Assembly: GCA_019059635.1 (NCBI GenBank) | Contig: JAGVRJ010000005.1 | Location: 2,294,001-2,358,000, forward strand | Direction: 5' to 3' | DNA length: 64,000 bases | Origin: Proales similis | Taxonomy: Eukaryota > Rotifera > Eurotatoria > Ploima > Proalidae | Part shown: positions 20,933 to 32,268 of the stretch, piece after piece | Position numbering within the stretch: the stretch's first letter is position 1 | Layout: the number at the start of each line of letters is the position of its first letter | Position numbers and translations under genes: made by a program | Notes under the pieces: model-generated | Seen by the model: the letters and a program-made list of their open reading frames with translations, nothing else | Told to the model about the DNA's origin: nothing | Databases searched by the model: none

Positions 20933-22216
20933 TCAAGGCCCGACGCTCAAGTTGTCGTAAAAGTCCGACTGATACGATAGGAATAGCTGCTTCAGCTCGT
21001 TTGATGTCGCGTTCATTGTCGAGTGACTGCAGAATTTGTAGTCATCTGGATTGGACTTGCCAAGTCGATGAGGCGATTCAACCCGTTCGAAGTAGTCGGA
21101 GCCGTTGAATTTGCTCTCCGTACGCTCCAGGCTTTTTATCGGCTTTTTTTTTTCCTTCCGCACCACTTCGACCTTGGTCGCAGAGGTCGATGGGCCGCTG
21201 TCCGAGCTCGCTACTCTCTCCTCAGTTTTGTTGGGCGGTTTCGGCTTGCTTTCGTGTCGAACAACTGGCTCCAGTTTCTTCGCCTGTCTAAGCTTGCTCT
21301 TTTTTTCCGACTCACTCGATTCTGCGCTTGAGAGGGGAGGATTTCTGTCCTTGAGGAAAACGCTGGTGGGAAAGTACTCTGCTTCGTGTCGTTCCTGTTT
21401 TAACGGCTTTAGACGAAAATCGACTCTAAACTGCTTTGCGGCAAATTTAGATGGCTCGCTGGGCCCGTTTGTGCCGAAGCTCCATTTCGACGGAGATGGA
21501 GAGTGCAGACTTTCAGTTCGCTGAGGCAAACGTCTCAACTCCTCTCCAGCACTGCCGACGCCGACGAAATTTATTTTTGAGCCCTCGACCAAATCCAAGC
21601 CTCGTTCAACTCGGTTCATTTTTCTCAATGAAGAAGAAGAGTTCGACGACGAAGACGAGTACCACTCACTCGAGCCGAGCTTCTTTCCCATCAAGTACTT
21701 GTGGAAGTTACGTTGCGGCGTGGGCGTGTCGCTCCAGGCGGGCATGAACGTTTCAAGAGACTGCTTGTTCAAATCTACGAGGCCTGTAGGTACTTTGGCT
21801 GCATCCGAAAGCTCCTCTGACTGTGCCTTGTTCTCGTTCGCTCGCTTGAGTTCGTTTGGCGATTTTTTCACCAGCTGCGGAAGAACAAAGTCGTGGCCAG
21901 TGTTCTTTTTACGATTTCCGCCGCTCGTTTGCTCGTTGTTCGCACGGGCTTGACTCAACGTCAAAAAGTACAATTGGGTTCGTTTCTCTGCCTCGTTGGC
22001 TTGCTCGTGGCCGTAATTAAATCTCAGTAATTGTGAGGTGAGCCGTTGAGCTTCGAAAGGCGTCAGCGCTTTTAGCCTGGTCTGTTTTTTCTTTCTCTCT
22101 CGCCCATAATCGTTCGCATTCAAAAGGCTTGTGGAATTATTGCCGCGTGGCAGACACAGAATTTCACTCGAATGATTAAACGGGTCCATGTAAAGCTCGC
22201 CTCGATTCGCATTCAT
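20933..22216 (-). CDS. Orphan Ser/Lys/Glu-rich protein, single exon, 427 aa
   Basis: I do not recognise this family. The reading frame is open for 427 codons with a natural Met start (MNANRGELYMDPF). Composition is low-complexity and charged: a Ser run near 21635-21665, many KK and SES stretches, and Pro/Lys-rich segments near KPKPPNKTEE. There is no signal peptide or membrane helix. A short helix-prone segment (LTPFEAQRLTSQLLRFNYG, near 22040-22100) and a C-terminal one (NELKQLFLSYQSDF) are the only ordered-looking parts and could be binding motifs. It is probably a disordered nuclear or cytoplasmic protein. The length of the frame against the short chance ORFs around it is the main support for coding. 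Confidence 0.6.
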   Translation of the reverse strand: MNANRGELYMDPFNHSSEILCLPRGNNSTSLLNANDYGRERKKKQTRLKALTPFEAQRLTSQLLRFNYGHEQANEAEKRTQLYFLTLSQARANNEQTSGGNRKKNTGHDFVLPQLVKKSPNELKRANENKAQSEELSDAAKVPTGLVDLNKQSLETFMPAWSDTPTPQRNFHKYLMGKKLGSSEWYSSSSSNSSSSLRKMNRVERGLDLVEGSKINFVGVGSAGEELRRLPQRTESLHSPSPSKWSFGTNGPSEPSKFAAKQFRVDFRLKPLKQERHEAEYFPTSVFLKDRNPPLSSAESSESEKKSKLRQAKKLEPVVRHESKPKPPNKTEERVASSDSGPSTSATKVEVVRKEKKKPIKSLERTESKFNGSDYFERVESPHRLGKSNPDDYKFCSHSTMNATSNELKQLFLSYQSDFYDNLSVGP

Positions 22217-24289
22217 TAGTTCATTCGAATTGATTAGTCGCTTTCAGTTAATGGCATGGCTCTGCCGGACCGGTCTATCCTGAATAATAATTTGAATCTA
22301 AAATGCAATCGAGGCCACTTGGGGATGCTGCCCCATTTACTTGAGAAAAGCAAGCAGCACAAAGAGTGGATTTGTAAAAACAAAGTCTTGCCAATTTAAA
22401 TCGCCCCGGAGAAAGAAGCAAAGTGTTTCTGTAACCTGCCTCTTCTCTCTCTCACTTTTCTGCGGCGCTCGATTTTCTCGATCACCACTAGTTCAAGTTG
22501 TTGCCCTCTCTTTGAAAAAAAACCGTTTCTTAAACGTAATTGAAGAGAATTTCGAAGAGAAACAAAGAACCAAAGAAAATTACTGGGCTGCCAATTGGTT
22601 TGCATTGGTGCTCAAGCAAACATTAAAGCAAATATTGATTCAGCAAAAAACTGGAATAACAAGAGAATGGCCAAAATGTGGGGTTTGGAAACAACGGCTG
22701 AAAAAGGTGAACAAACAACTCCAGAGCCAGTGAAGCTCTGGCTGACGAGCCAAACCACTACTGAATCGATCTGAGTCGATCGTTTAGGATGAAGCTGTTT
22801 TTTCATCGCTAAGCGATATTGTGTAGAAAGCCGGGCCAAGTTGACGGCTTGAATTGTTGCAATGTTCAACACAAATTCAAGACACTGGCAATAAAATGAA
22901 AAATTGACGAGTACCGAGATGCTCGGCTGCTTGAGCACACAACTCACTTTTGAATCGATTCCAAATCGAATAAAAATTTGGGAAGGAAAGATTGTGGTTG
23001 TGAGGCTTAAAAAGGCTTCGAATTAGGAGCATGAACAAGTAGAAAACTCGCTAGGAACGGTTTGATGGCAAAGCCCGTTTGTGCGGAAGGCGTTCGGTGA
23101 ATAAAGTTCAAGCCAAGCCCTCTCTATCGAGTGTTTCTGTGAATGACGCTCGTTTCGGGTCGTTTCATGGCTAAGCGAAATAAAGGAAAATTAGAGGAAG
23201 TGGTAAGCACAAGTCAATTTGCTCAAACAAGAAAAGAAAAAAAGTGAGTTGAATTGATTTTTGCTTGCGGAGCGAAAAGAAACAATCAGAAAGTTATTTT
23301 CGTTCTCTAGCTGCTCGTTAATTCCTAGACGGCCAGGGCGGTTGTTTTTAATTGTTGTTGTTGTTCTCGTTGCTGTTATTCAGCTGGTGATGACTTGCCT
23401 CTTCAGCCCGTCATGTTGATGCTTGCTTGGCTAGTATGAACATTTTCTAGCTTTGCAAGTAGGCGTAAGCGGCAATATTAAATTGAAAATTCATGAGCTC
23501 GATGGTTAAGGGCAATTAAACGCAATTGAAGAAAACTCCGAGTGAACTAGAGTGAGACAGAGAGCAAGAAAGAAAGAGCGCGAGAGAGAAAGAGAAGGAG
23601 GAGAGGAAAATGTGAAGGCAATTGTGCTCGCACAGGCTGGGCAATTTGAGTGGCTTTGAATAGTATTTCGCTTTCGTTTATTTTATTGTTTCATCAAGAA
23701 CTTCAATAAAATACAAGCGGCGCGACTGTCGAGCGAATGCATGCAGAAGCTATTTGTTTCTATTTTGATGTTTAGTTTACTGACGCCAAAAGCCCTTAAA
23801 TGATTTCAAGTTGTTCGGCTTCTGAAACTGAGACTGTTTACTGGCTCAATGGTGAAAGTTGATACACAAGCATTTTCAATTAATCACAAAACAACAAACC
23901 AGAGTGAGGCCTATCAAACACAACGGCTCATTCGAAAAGAATAGAATTGATGGCGAAGTGGTGATAAAGCGCTTTAAGACAGCAGAGAAGACAATAGGCC
24001 ACGAATACCTGAATGTATGGTGAATGCATAACATTGAAGAGCATCTTGGTCGATTGCTCACTCAAGCCGAGATCTCATTGGTTGAGTTGAGAATGGTAGA
24101 AATTTTATTCTAAAACTAGTTTTGCTCATTACCGGGTCACCGTCTCCCTTATCTGGCACGAGTAAACGAGATAAACTTGACGAGCTAATATTTGATGAGA
24201 GAGTCATTTGATCTCCATCCACTTGGCTGCGTAGTTTTCTTCTCTCCAAACAATTCACGACCCAACAGACACCAGAGCCAGACAAGGAC
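22217..24289. other. 2-kb intergenic region
   Basis: The region separates the 427-aa orphan (-) from VAMP (+), so both promoters should lie here. It has purine-rich tracts (about 23560-23610, AGAGAGAAAGAG-type) and a TTG/TTGTTG run near 23345-23370. No ORF resembles a longin domain or another known protein. Confidence 0.45.
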
Positions 24290-24779
24290 ATGGTAATTTT
24301 AAGCCTTCCAGCCAAACTGCTTGATCATTTCTTTCATTATACAAAGGCCAAGAACTACAACACAAATTCCTTCTCCCAGCTTCAGGGTCAAGTAGATGAG
24401 GTGCGAGGCGTGATGACCGAAAACATCGACAAAATTCTTCAACGTGGTGACCGCCTGGACGACTTGATGGACAAGACCAACACTCTGGAGAGCTCGGTAA
24501 TGAGATTTTCCAGCCGAATAACTTGTGAAAAAATGAAAAAACTACGACTAGGCTGTTCAATTCAATGTAACCTCAAAACGAGTCAGACGCAAAATGTGGT
24601 GGAAGAACACCAAAATGATGATTATCCTGATCATCGTGATTCTGATTGTGATCGGCGCGATCGCTCTGGCACTCGTGTTAAAGTTCGGCACTCCCGGTGG
24701 CCATGACGAACCGACACCTGTCCCTACTCCTAGTCCTCAGCCTTCTTCTGTGTCAGTCAAATCGGTCCGCTTCAACTAA
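24290..24779 (+). CDS. VAMP/synaptobrevin R-SNARE (VAMP8-like), 3 exons
   Basis: R-SNAREs anchor in vesicle membranes and drive fusion. The SNARE helix runs from LQGQVDEVRGVM through ILQRGDRLDDL (central Arg of the zero layer in this segment) to TSKRVRRKMWWKN, then a single transmembrane helix (MMIILIIVILIVIGAIA). KMWWKN resembles VAMP8 and neuronal VAMPs; I found no longin domain upstream, so VAMP7/YKT6 are unlikely. Exons: 24290-24292 (Met only), 24380-24496 and 24552-24779. The first intron (24293-24379) is 87 nt, in frame and stop-free, so retention would add 29 residues (VILSLPAK...). The luminal tail after the membrane helix is unusually long and Pro/Thr-rich (EPTPVPTPSPQPSS). Confidence 0.88.
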
Positions 24780-24946
24780 CAGACCTATCACTTCCAAACT
24801 CGCATAAACCTTTTTTTGTTTCTTTCTTCCTCAATGTTGACTTGTTGCACACAAACGCAAATGACTCATTTTAAGCTTCAAGTTAAAATGGATTCACTTC
24901 TGCTAATTGACTTCTTAGCTCGCCTATTTTTATGATTCATACATAA

Positions 24947-24952
24947 AATAAA
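24947..24952 (+). terminator. Poly(A) signal AATAAA for VAMP
   Basis: Canonical hexamer 168 nt after the VAMP stop, in an AT-rich 3' UTR and about 50 bp before the end of the convergent DBT gene. Confidence 0.55.
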
Positions 24953-25001
24953 ATTGAATCTTAAAAACTAAAACGAGCCGCTCAGTAGCTAAGTTGGACT
25001 T

Positions 25002-26966
25002 TTATCTCATGTCCATTAAAAGGGTGTTCAAGTTTTCCAGATAGCCTTTGACCTGGTTCGAGAATCGGGCCATTGTTGCTCCGTCAATCACACGGTGGTC
25101 AGCTGACCAGCTCACTTGCATCAGGCTCACAGGCACTACGTTGTTCTGAGCGTCGAATCGTGGTAGCTTCTGAAATTCAACTCTCAAATTAGGCCTCGTT
25201 TCTGAACTCACTCAAAGCATTCACCGACCTGAATGGCTCCGAGAGCTCCGATTGCTACCTCAGGAGGTAGAATCACCGGCTTCATGTAAGTGCCACCGAT
25301 CTTGGCGTTTGTTAGTTATCATCATTGTGGGTTGAGAAGAAGGAGGGGATCGCGAAATGAGCTACCGATCCTATGTTGGACAAAGTGAACGTTCCACCGG
25401 TCAATTCATTCTGGCTAAGCTTCGAGTTTGACGCTAGTGACTGCAATCTGTTCAATTCGGCCGCGATATCGAATATGCTTCGAGATTCCACATTTTTGAT
25501 ATTCGGCACAATCAGCCCCTCGGGCGAGTCTATCGCTACGCCAATGTTGTGTGCCGCCTATTCAATTGAGCTGAATCGGATTAAGCTCTTGAGAGAGGAT
25601 AAGTCGCTTACTCTGTAAGTTATCCTTTCACAGTTGTCGTCAACATGAGCGTTGAGCATCGGGTAAGAGTGAAGAGCAAGCGAACATGCCTTAATGGAAG
25701 TGGTGTTTGATTGCCGATCGACCAGACAACATCAACACCTTGACTTACTTTGATTATGATCGGCAAGTAAGAGATCTTTACTCCTCTTTCGGCGCCGACT
25801 TTTTTCAATTGAGATCTGAGCTCGACCAGCGCGCTCATGTTGTACTCGTCACAGTAGCTGAAGTGAGGAATCGCATTGGCTTTGGTCATACTTTTCACCA
25901 TGGCCTTTTTCATTCCCTTGATTTCTTCGGTCCGGTCACTGCCTTGAATGACAACTGGAGGCACAAAAGTTCTCTTGGGTGCGCTGGTCACATCCAATTG
26001 CTCACTAGCAAGAGGACAGCTCGCTCTAGAAGGCGGTGGAGGAGGAGGGGTGCTCGCTTCAAGGAACGATTTTTACGACCAAAATCGCCGAGATTGAAAT
26101 AAATCGTACTTACATCGCGCAGATTTTCCGTCCTGTCCCTCTTCTAGGTGTCTGACAATGTCGTCCTTGAGAATGCGTCCGTCTTTGCCAGAGCCAACCA
26201 CTTCCTTGATATCTACTTTCTTCTCGATGGCGAATCGCCTGACAGCCGGAGTTGCGAGCACGTTGCCGCTGCTTTTCCCTGAACTTTTACTTGACGAGTC
26301 AGACGGCACAGGCTCAGTGCGCTCAAGCGAATCGGCAATTGTTTCTGTGTGCGAAGCTGATATTTCAAGTTTTAAACTTGGAAACCCAGTCGCAAATAGA
26401 ACTTGATTTTACTTGGCGTCTTTTCGCTGCCTTCCACCTCAATATCGACCAAAGGTTTGCCAACGTAGGCGGTGTCGTCCACGTTGTAGTGAACCTTTTT
26501 AATCACACCGTCGTATCGACTGGTGATTGTCACAGTCGCCTTGTCGCTCTGAACCTCGCAAATCTGATCAAATTGCTTGACCACGTCGCCCTCCTTAACG
26601 TACCATTCCTTGATCGATACCTCAGCTATGCCTTCGCCGATGTCGGCCAGTTTAAACGGAATGACATCACTGAGCCCTTTTCAAATAATTCATCGATTTT
26701 TTGAGCCGCAAAAATGAAAAAGGCCTTTGAATGTAATTTACGAGCTGAGGAATGAAAGCATTGAGCGCAAGCCGGAAACTCAATCCTGTTAAACTGAGAT
26801 CTGAGAAGAGGGACCTTGAGAAATTAATTATTTTGACTGTCTTCTGCTTTGATGGCTCTTTGTTTATCAGATAAATACAAACATTTTTGGGAACGAATGC
26901 ACGAATGGGCAAACGTCGAGGGGCAGCGCGAATCAGCAGAGCGGCCAAGTGCCTGTATGAACTCAT
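25002..26966 (-). CDS. DBT: DBT, lipoamide acyltransferase (E2) of the branched-chain alpha-keto acid dehydrogenase
   Basis: DBT forms the core of the mitochondrial complex that oxidises branched-chain keto acids. In order: a presequence ([19 protein letters not shown]), the lipoyl domain with [10 protein letters not shown] and the lipoylated Lys in VQSDKATV, the E1/E3-binding domain ([25 protein letters not shown]), and the catalytic domain ([22 protein letters not shown], then the HxxxDG active site in [12 protein letters not shown]). The gene is split by several short introns; internal stops in unspliced frames (for example near 25620 and 26072) lie in these introns. I did not fix every junction. 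It is convergent with VAMP and divergent from the first annexin. Confidence 0.95.
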
Positions 26967-27924
26967 GATTGCCTTGTCTAGTAAGAATCGCTTGTAAAAC
27001 TAACTAAAGTTTTGAATGCAAACTCATGAGAGCAACATGAGATCGATGGGGTGTGTGTGTGTGCTGGGAAGCATGTTCGCAAAGCTTACATAATTTTTCG
27101 CTTCTCAATATCGGATCGCATTTGCTCCTGTTTGTTATGCTCGTGTGCATGTGTGAACACATTAAGCCTAGTCGCTCGCCATCTGATCGATTGATACTTT
27201 GAAATGACTTGCTTCTCAACCGACCGCAGATAACAGCAAACGTGCGCATATTTCAAATCCAAGTCCGATTGCAATCCGTTCAGTCTTCTCTTTTCCCAAC
27301 TCAATTTCTCAAAATTTTTTCGAATGAGAAAAGTCCAGGCCCAACCAATCCATTGGCGCTTCTCATTCCCATCACAATACCTTAAATTTCCTAATTTGAG
27401 GACAATTTATCTTAACGCGTTTGAAGCTTGACTCAAGCGGGTGGTTGTCAATTTATGAAAAGTTATGAATTTGGGACATTTGAGATTTAAATTCCTCACG
27501 TGATTGTACTCCTAAACCGCTTCCCTTTTTAAGACGAGATGAGCTTGGTGTAAAAACGCAAAAACCAACACACTTGAATCTTATCTATGTTGTGCGTTAT
27601 TTCGTGCTTCTATTTGGCCTAATGCTCAAGAGTGCTTTAATTCCAAAATCAGACGGGCCTGTGGGTGGTGATTCAATCAGATTTCTATTATGTTCGCTGC
27701 GTTTGCTGTTTTTAGGTAAATTTCGAAATTAGACGAAGCTTGCCATTATGCGCGTTCGTTGCACTGACGTTGTAGCCTTGGCTGCATGAATCATAAAACG
27801 CTTAAATTTGGAACCCATAAAAGAAACTTCGAAATTCATCTTCGCCTGATTCAATTCAATATTTGTTTGATCTAACTCATACTCTTCGTCTGTAAAACTA
27901 GAGCCGATAAAAATCAACCAAAGC
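26967..27924. other. Intergenic between divergent DBT and annexin
   Basis: About 960 bp with the promoters of both neighbours. It holds a short GT repeat at about 27050-27062. ORFs here (for example 27004-27249 and 27729-27926, both minus) have no family features. Confidence 0.45.
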
Positions 27925-29855
27925 ATGAACCCTTACAATCAAAATCCTGGTACCGACTAGCAAGCTCGTCGACTCCTTTCTCTCCTTTTCATCTTGTTCC
28001 CAAATAGGTTACCCCATGAACCAGCCTGGCTACCCGCCTTCCAATTTCCCTGGCATGCCGTATCCTTCATCTGGACCAATTGGATTTCCTGAACCGCAGC
28101 CTTTCAATGCGCCTGGAATCAATGTATTTAGCAACACAGCTGCCTCGTCTGGCCTTTTCGATGCACCTCAAGGCGGCAGCTTCCCTCCTTACGGAGGCTA
28201 CGGACAAATGCCACCTCAGCCGGGCTACTCTTACCCAACTCCCCCGCAAGCCATGAATATGCCTTACAATAATGCCCAAGCAATTCCGGCGTTCGGCCAG
28301 TCACCGTATCAACCATACGGCTCGTCGCCGGGAATGAACTTCATGGCGCCGACTCCGACTGTTGCTGCGCCTTATCAACCCATACCCGACCAGACCAATG
28401 TCTTTAATCCGACCCTGAAGCCATTTCAACCTTTCAACCCAAGCGACGATGTGGCTAGGCTTTACAAAGCCATGAAGGGCTTTGGCACAGGTTTCTTTTT
28501 GTTTTATTTTGCGTTTTGATTTGATAGGTAATCGATGCGCTGTATCGTTTAGATGAGACCACACTCATCGATGTGTTGTGTCGGAGAACAACTGAACAAC
28601 GCCAAGAGATTATAAAATTATACAAAGCCAGTTACGGAAAGGTACTAATCGACTCATTCGAATCAAGCGGCTGCTGTTTAAATCGAATCGAATCTTGAAA
28701 AGGATTTGCTGAAAAACATCGAGTCAGAGACAAGCGGCAACTTCCGGGCAGTTCTCACAGCCTTGCTGATGACTCCTTCGCAGTTGGAGGCAAAGCATTT
28801 GCAAGAGGCCATTGACGTAAGAGCATTCTCTTGATCTTGTTTGTTCGTCATTATAAGAGTTGCAAACAGGGCTGGGGCACAGACGAGGAGACCGTGATTG
28901 ACATATTATGCAGCAAAAACAACTCGGAAATGATGAATCTGAAACAGGCTTTTTCAATGAGTAATGATCTCTCTTTCTCTCTTTTTACCGGCAGGCAGTA
29001 ATGGCAATCGCTGAATATGAAATCAGTGTTCAGAAAGAACTTGGAAAATGAAGTAAAGGATGACGTATCCGGATATTTCAAACGCTTCCTGATTTCTCTG
29101 ATCGCGGTTAGTTTCGCTATATGGCTCTAAGCAACATCAACTAAATGAATGCTTTAAAAGGCACATCGATCAGAGGGTCCTGCAGATCATCAAAGAGCGG
29201 TTCAGCTCGCCAGAGAGATCTACTATGCTGGTGAGAGACGGCTGGGCACTGACGAAGTTGTATTCAACAAAATATTCTCAACTGAGAGCTTCGCTCAGCT
29301 CAGGCTCATGTTCGATGAATACCAAAAGTTAAAAAATCATCCGATCGAGACCGCAATCAAGTCAGAGATGAGCACAAGTGTGGAGAAAGCTTTCCTTGCC
29401 GTGGGTAGGTCCATTCTACTTCCCTTTGGCTTTGCCTTTTAATTGCAGAATGGCTAACCATCTCAATTTTAATTGTCAAGTTCAATTTACTCGGTCACCG
29501 ACTGTCTATTACGCTCAGCGTTTATATTACGCAATGAAGGCAGGCTTTCAAATAGTCCGTTTGTGTCTTTCCAGTAGCACATTCTGACCGCGTTTGTTTA
29601 GGGAGCTGGTACCCGAGATCGAAGTTTGATTCGAATTTTGGTTCTGAGAAGCGAACGCGACTTGGCTCAGATTAAGCTGGATTTCAGCCGAATGTTCAAA
29701 AATTCACTTGAATCGTTCATCAAGGTAAAAAATTGCCTCCGATCATGAACTGAGTTGACGCTTTTTATTTTTTTATTTATCTCCCAGGCGGACACCTCTG
29801 GTGACTACAAGCGAGCTCTTCTTTGCCTGGCTGGTGATCCCAACTGGAAGTGATA
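27925..29855 (+). CDS. Annexin with long Pro/Tyr/Gly-rich N-terminus (annexin A7/A11-like), copy 1
   Basis: Annexins bind acidic phospholipids in a calcium-dependent way. The first exon (from 27925) encodes MNPYNQNPG and the second a Pro/Tyr/Gly-rich tail of about 150 residues (GYPMNQPGYPPS, GQMPPQPGYSYP). Four annexin repeats follow. Repeat 1 has MKGFGTDETTLIDVLCRRT, repeat 2 GWGTDEETVIDILCS, repeat 3 RLGTDEVVFNKIF and repeat 4 GAGTRDRSLIRILVLRS; the GxGT loops are type-II calcium sites. Coding ends with SGDYKRALLCLAG. The gene has many short introns. The one before repeat 4 (29540-29601) appears to use a GC donor. Similar tails in A7 and A11 mediate phase separation and RNA-granule binding; the same role here is inference. 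Confidence 0.93.
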
Positions 29856-29979
29856 AGGCCGCTCGGTCACATGAACTTAAAAACATTTATGCTTGCTTTT
29901 TTGTTGTATGATTCAGTGTTCATGTCGATGACGCAGTCAGTCGGGCAGCAATCATGGTCGGAGCAGCGACGTAATGATG

Positions 29980-29985
29980 AATAAA
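29980..29985 (+). terminator. Poly(A) signal AATAAA for annexin copy 1
   Basis: Canonical hexamer 125 nt after the stop codon and about 120 nt before the next annexin start. Confidence 0.55.
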
Positions 29986-30107
29986 CTTGATCAAATGTAG
30001 AGCTTATCTAATCACTGCGTCAGTGTGTGTGTGTAGGGGGCTGAGGCAACCATTTAAATTCGTGATTTTTCATTTCGTTCAAAATACACTTTCGACGCTC
30101 CTCAAAA

Positions 30108-32017
30108 ATGTACCCGAACTACCCGCATTCAAATCAACCAGGTAACGCGGCGTGGGAGTAGCGCTATTCACAGATTTAACCAACCAATGCATGACTTAGG
30201 TGCCCCCAACTATTCTTACGGACAAGTCCCTCCTTACCCTAGCGTGAGACTTTATCCCTAATTTATTGCCCAAAAAACCTAATCAAGTCTCACTCTTAAG
30301 TATCCGACCGGGTCTAACTTTCCCAACCAGGCGGTGTATCCTAGCGGACCCTCTGGCAGTTTTCCTCCACAACCAGTTCCATCCTATTCAGGTCTATCAG
30401 CTCAGGCACCGTTTCCGAGTCAATATGCGCCAAGCAGCGCATATCCAGCTCCTAGCTATCCTCAATCAAATCCGAGTTATCCTCCTCCAGCCTCTTACGG
30501 CGGTGGTTCCAACTATCCATCTTCATCTTACTCGAGTCCACTGTCATCTAACCCCAATCTCCCACCACACATTGCAAACAACCCAAGTTTCCAGCCATCA
30601 GGTACCAGCATTTATCCGTCAGTGAGTGCGTACTCGGCTCCAGTTGGTATAGCCTATCCACCTCAATTCACTCCACCGCAATTCCAACCGGCGACAGTTT
30701 TGCCAGTAAGCTCTGCTAACACACACAGGACTGCATTTCTCATTGGGAATGCTTAGCCTCAGCCTACACTTGTTCCTTTCCAACCATTCAACCCGGATCA
30801 AGACTCTGAGCGTCTTTACAAAGCCATGAAAGGCTTCGGAACAGGCAAGTTTACAAATCGGCAACCAGATGAAGCGACAGCTCTAACCGGTGTAAATTCA
30901 ATCTGAAAAGATGAGAAAACACTTGTCGACGTTTTGTGCCGACGATCAAGCCAACAGCGCCAAGAGATTATACGCAGCTTCAAGGCTGGCTATGGCAAGG
31001 TAAAGTGCGACTTAGCTATGCCTCAATCTCGTCTTTCTATCGTTCCTCACGAACAGGACTTGGTCAAAAATATAAAAAATGAGACAAGCGGCAAACTGGA
31101 ACGAGTTCTCAAAGCCCTGCTGATGACCAAAGCCCAGCTGAATGCGCACAATTTGCGAAAAGCAATCGAAGGCGCTGGGACCAAAGAGAAGGTTCTCATC
31201 GACATTCTTTGCAGCCAGGAGAACTACGAAATGACCGAATTGAAAGCTGAATATCAAAAGAGTAAGAAACTGCCATCACCTTAATTCGGTGAACGCCTCA
31301 CGTTAAATTCACTTGCAGTGTTTGGCCGTGATATGGAAAGCGACGTCAAAAATGATGTTTCTGGCTACTTCAAGCGATTCTTGGTTTCACTAATGGCGGT
31401 AGAAATCATGAAAATCATTTTGCCCTTTATGACCTGTTCTAAGAAGAGGAAATTAGGCGAACAGATCGAATGCTCCGGCAGATCAGGCCAAAGCAGTCGA
31501 CCAAGCGAAGGCGCTTTACGAAGCTGGTGAAGGTCGAGTCGGAACTAACGAAGTCACTTTCAACCGCATATTTGCAGTTGAGAGTTATGAGCATCTCAGA
31601 GCCGTGTTCGCCGAGTATCAGAAAATAAGTGGAAACGATATCGAACACGCGATTAAAAAGGAAATGTCCGGCTCAGTCGAGGATGCGTTCATTGCTATCG
31701 GTAATGGTCAATGCTTTTGTTTTGCCTTCTACCGAGCTTGTCATTGAGTAAAACTTGCTCTTTTATTAACTCAAGCTCGAATTGCCAAGAATCCGGCTAC
31801 CTACTGGGCCAATCGACTTCACGACGCACTTGCTTGCATGGGAACAGAGGACCGCACTCTAATTCGCATATTGGTCTTGCGCAGTGAGATTGACTTGAAC
31901 ACAGTCGCGCAAGAATATCAGAGGCTTTTCGGACGATCACTCATCGATGCAATCAAATCGGACACGAGTGGCCATTATGAGCGAGCGCTCAGATATCTGG
32001 CTGGAGAACAAGTCTGA
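30108..32017 (+). CDS. Annexin with long Pro/Tyr-rich N-terminus, copy 2
   Basis: This tandem paralogue is in the same orientation as copy 1. The short first exon encodes MYPNYPHSNQPG; a second short exon (NYSYGQVPPYPS) and a long one (YPTGSNFPNQ, then many SYP and PPY units) follow. The four repeats contain MKGFGTDEKTLVDVLCRRS, GAGTKEKVLIDILCS, RVGTNEVTFNRIF and CMGTEDRTLIRILVLRS, ending SGHYERALRYLAGEQV. Intron positions and phases match copy 1 where I could compare them, for example the phase-1 intron before MFGRDMESDV. It lacks the intron that copy 1 has before repeat 4. The loop of repeat 2 has Lys-Glu-Lys after GT, which may weaken calcium binding there. Confidence 0.93.
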
Positions 32018-32133
32018 TTTCATCTCTTCAACCCTAATACCCAAACAAACGTCATCAAGCAGCCCATGAATGATTCAAGTTTCGTTTTCTTTTTTTATTT
32101 CACAGTACGACTCGATTATGATATCTGAATTCA

Positions 32134-32139
32134 AATAAA
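32134..32139 (+). terminator. Poly(A) signal AATAAA for annexin copy 2
   Basis: Canonical hexamer 117 nt after the stop codon, in AT-rich sequence. Confidence 0.55.
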
Positions 32140-32268
32140 ATTCAACCATTCACTTTGCGTTTTTCTTATCAGCAGAATTCAATGGTTAATCATTCTTATG
32201 ACTTAATTTCGCCATTTGCTTGCATTTAAAGGCGCTCGCTGGGTTCAACACGCTCAATTTCATTCACG

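Noticed and set aside
22217-24289. Search for a longin domain upstream of VAMP
   Set aside because: No frame on the plus strand shows a longin-like sequence, and the frame upstream of the VAMP Met has a stop; a short VAMP is the simpler model.
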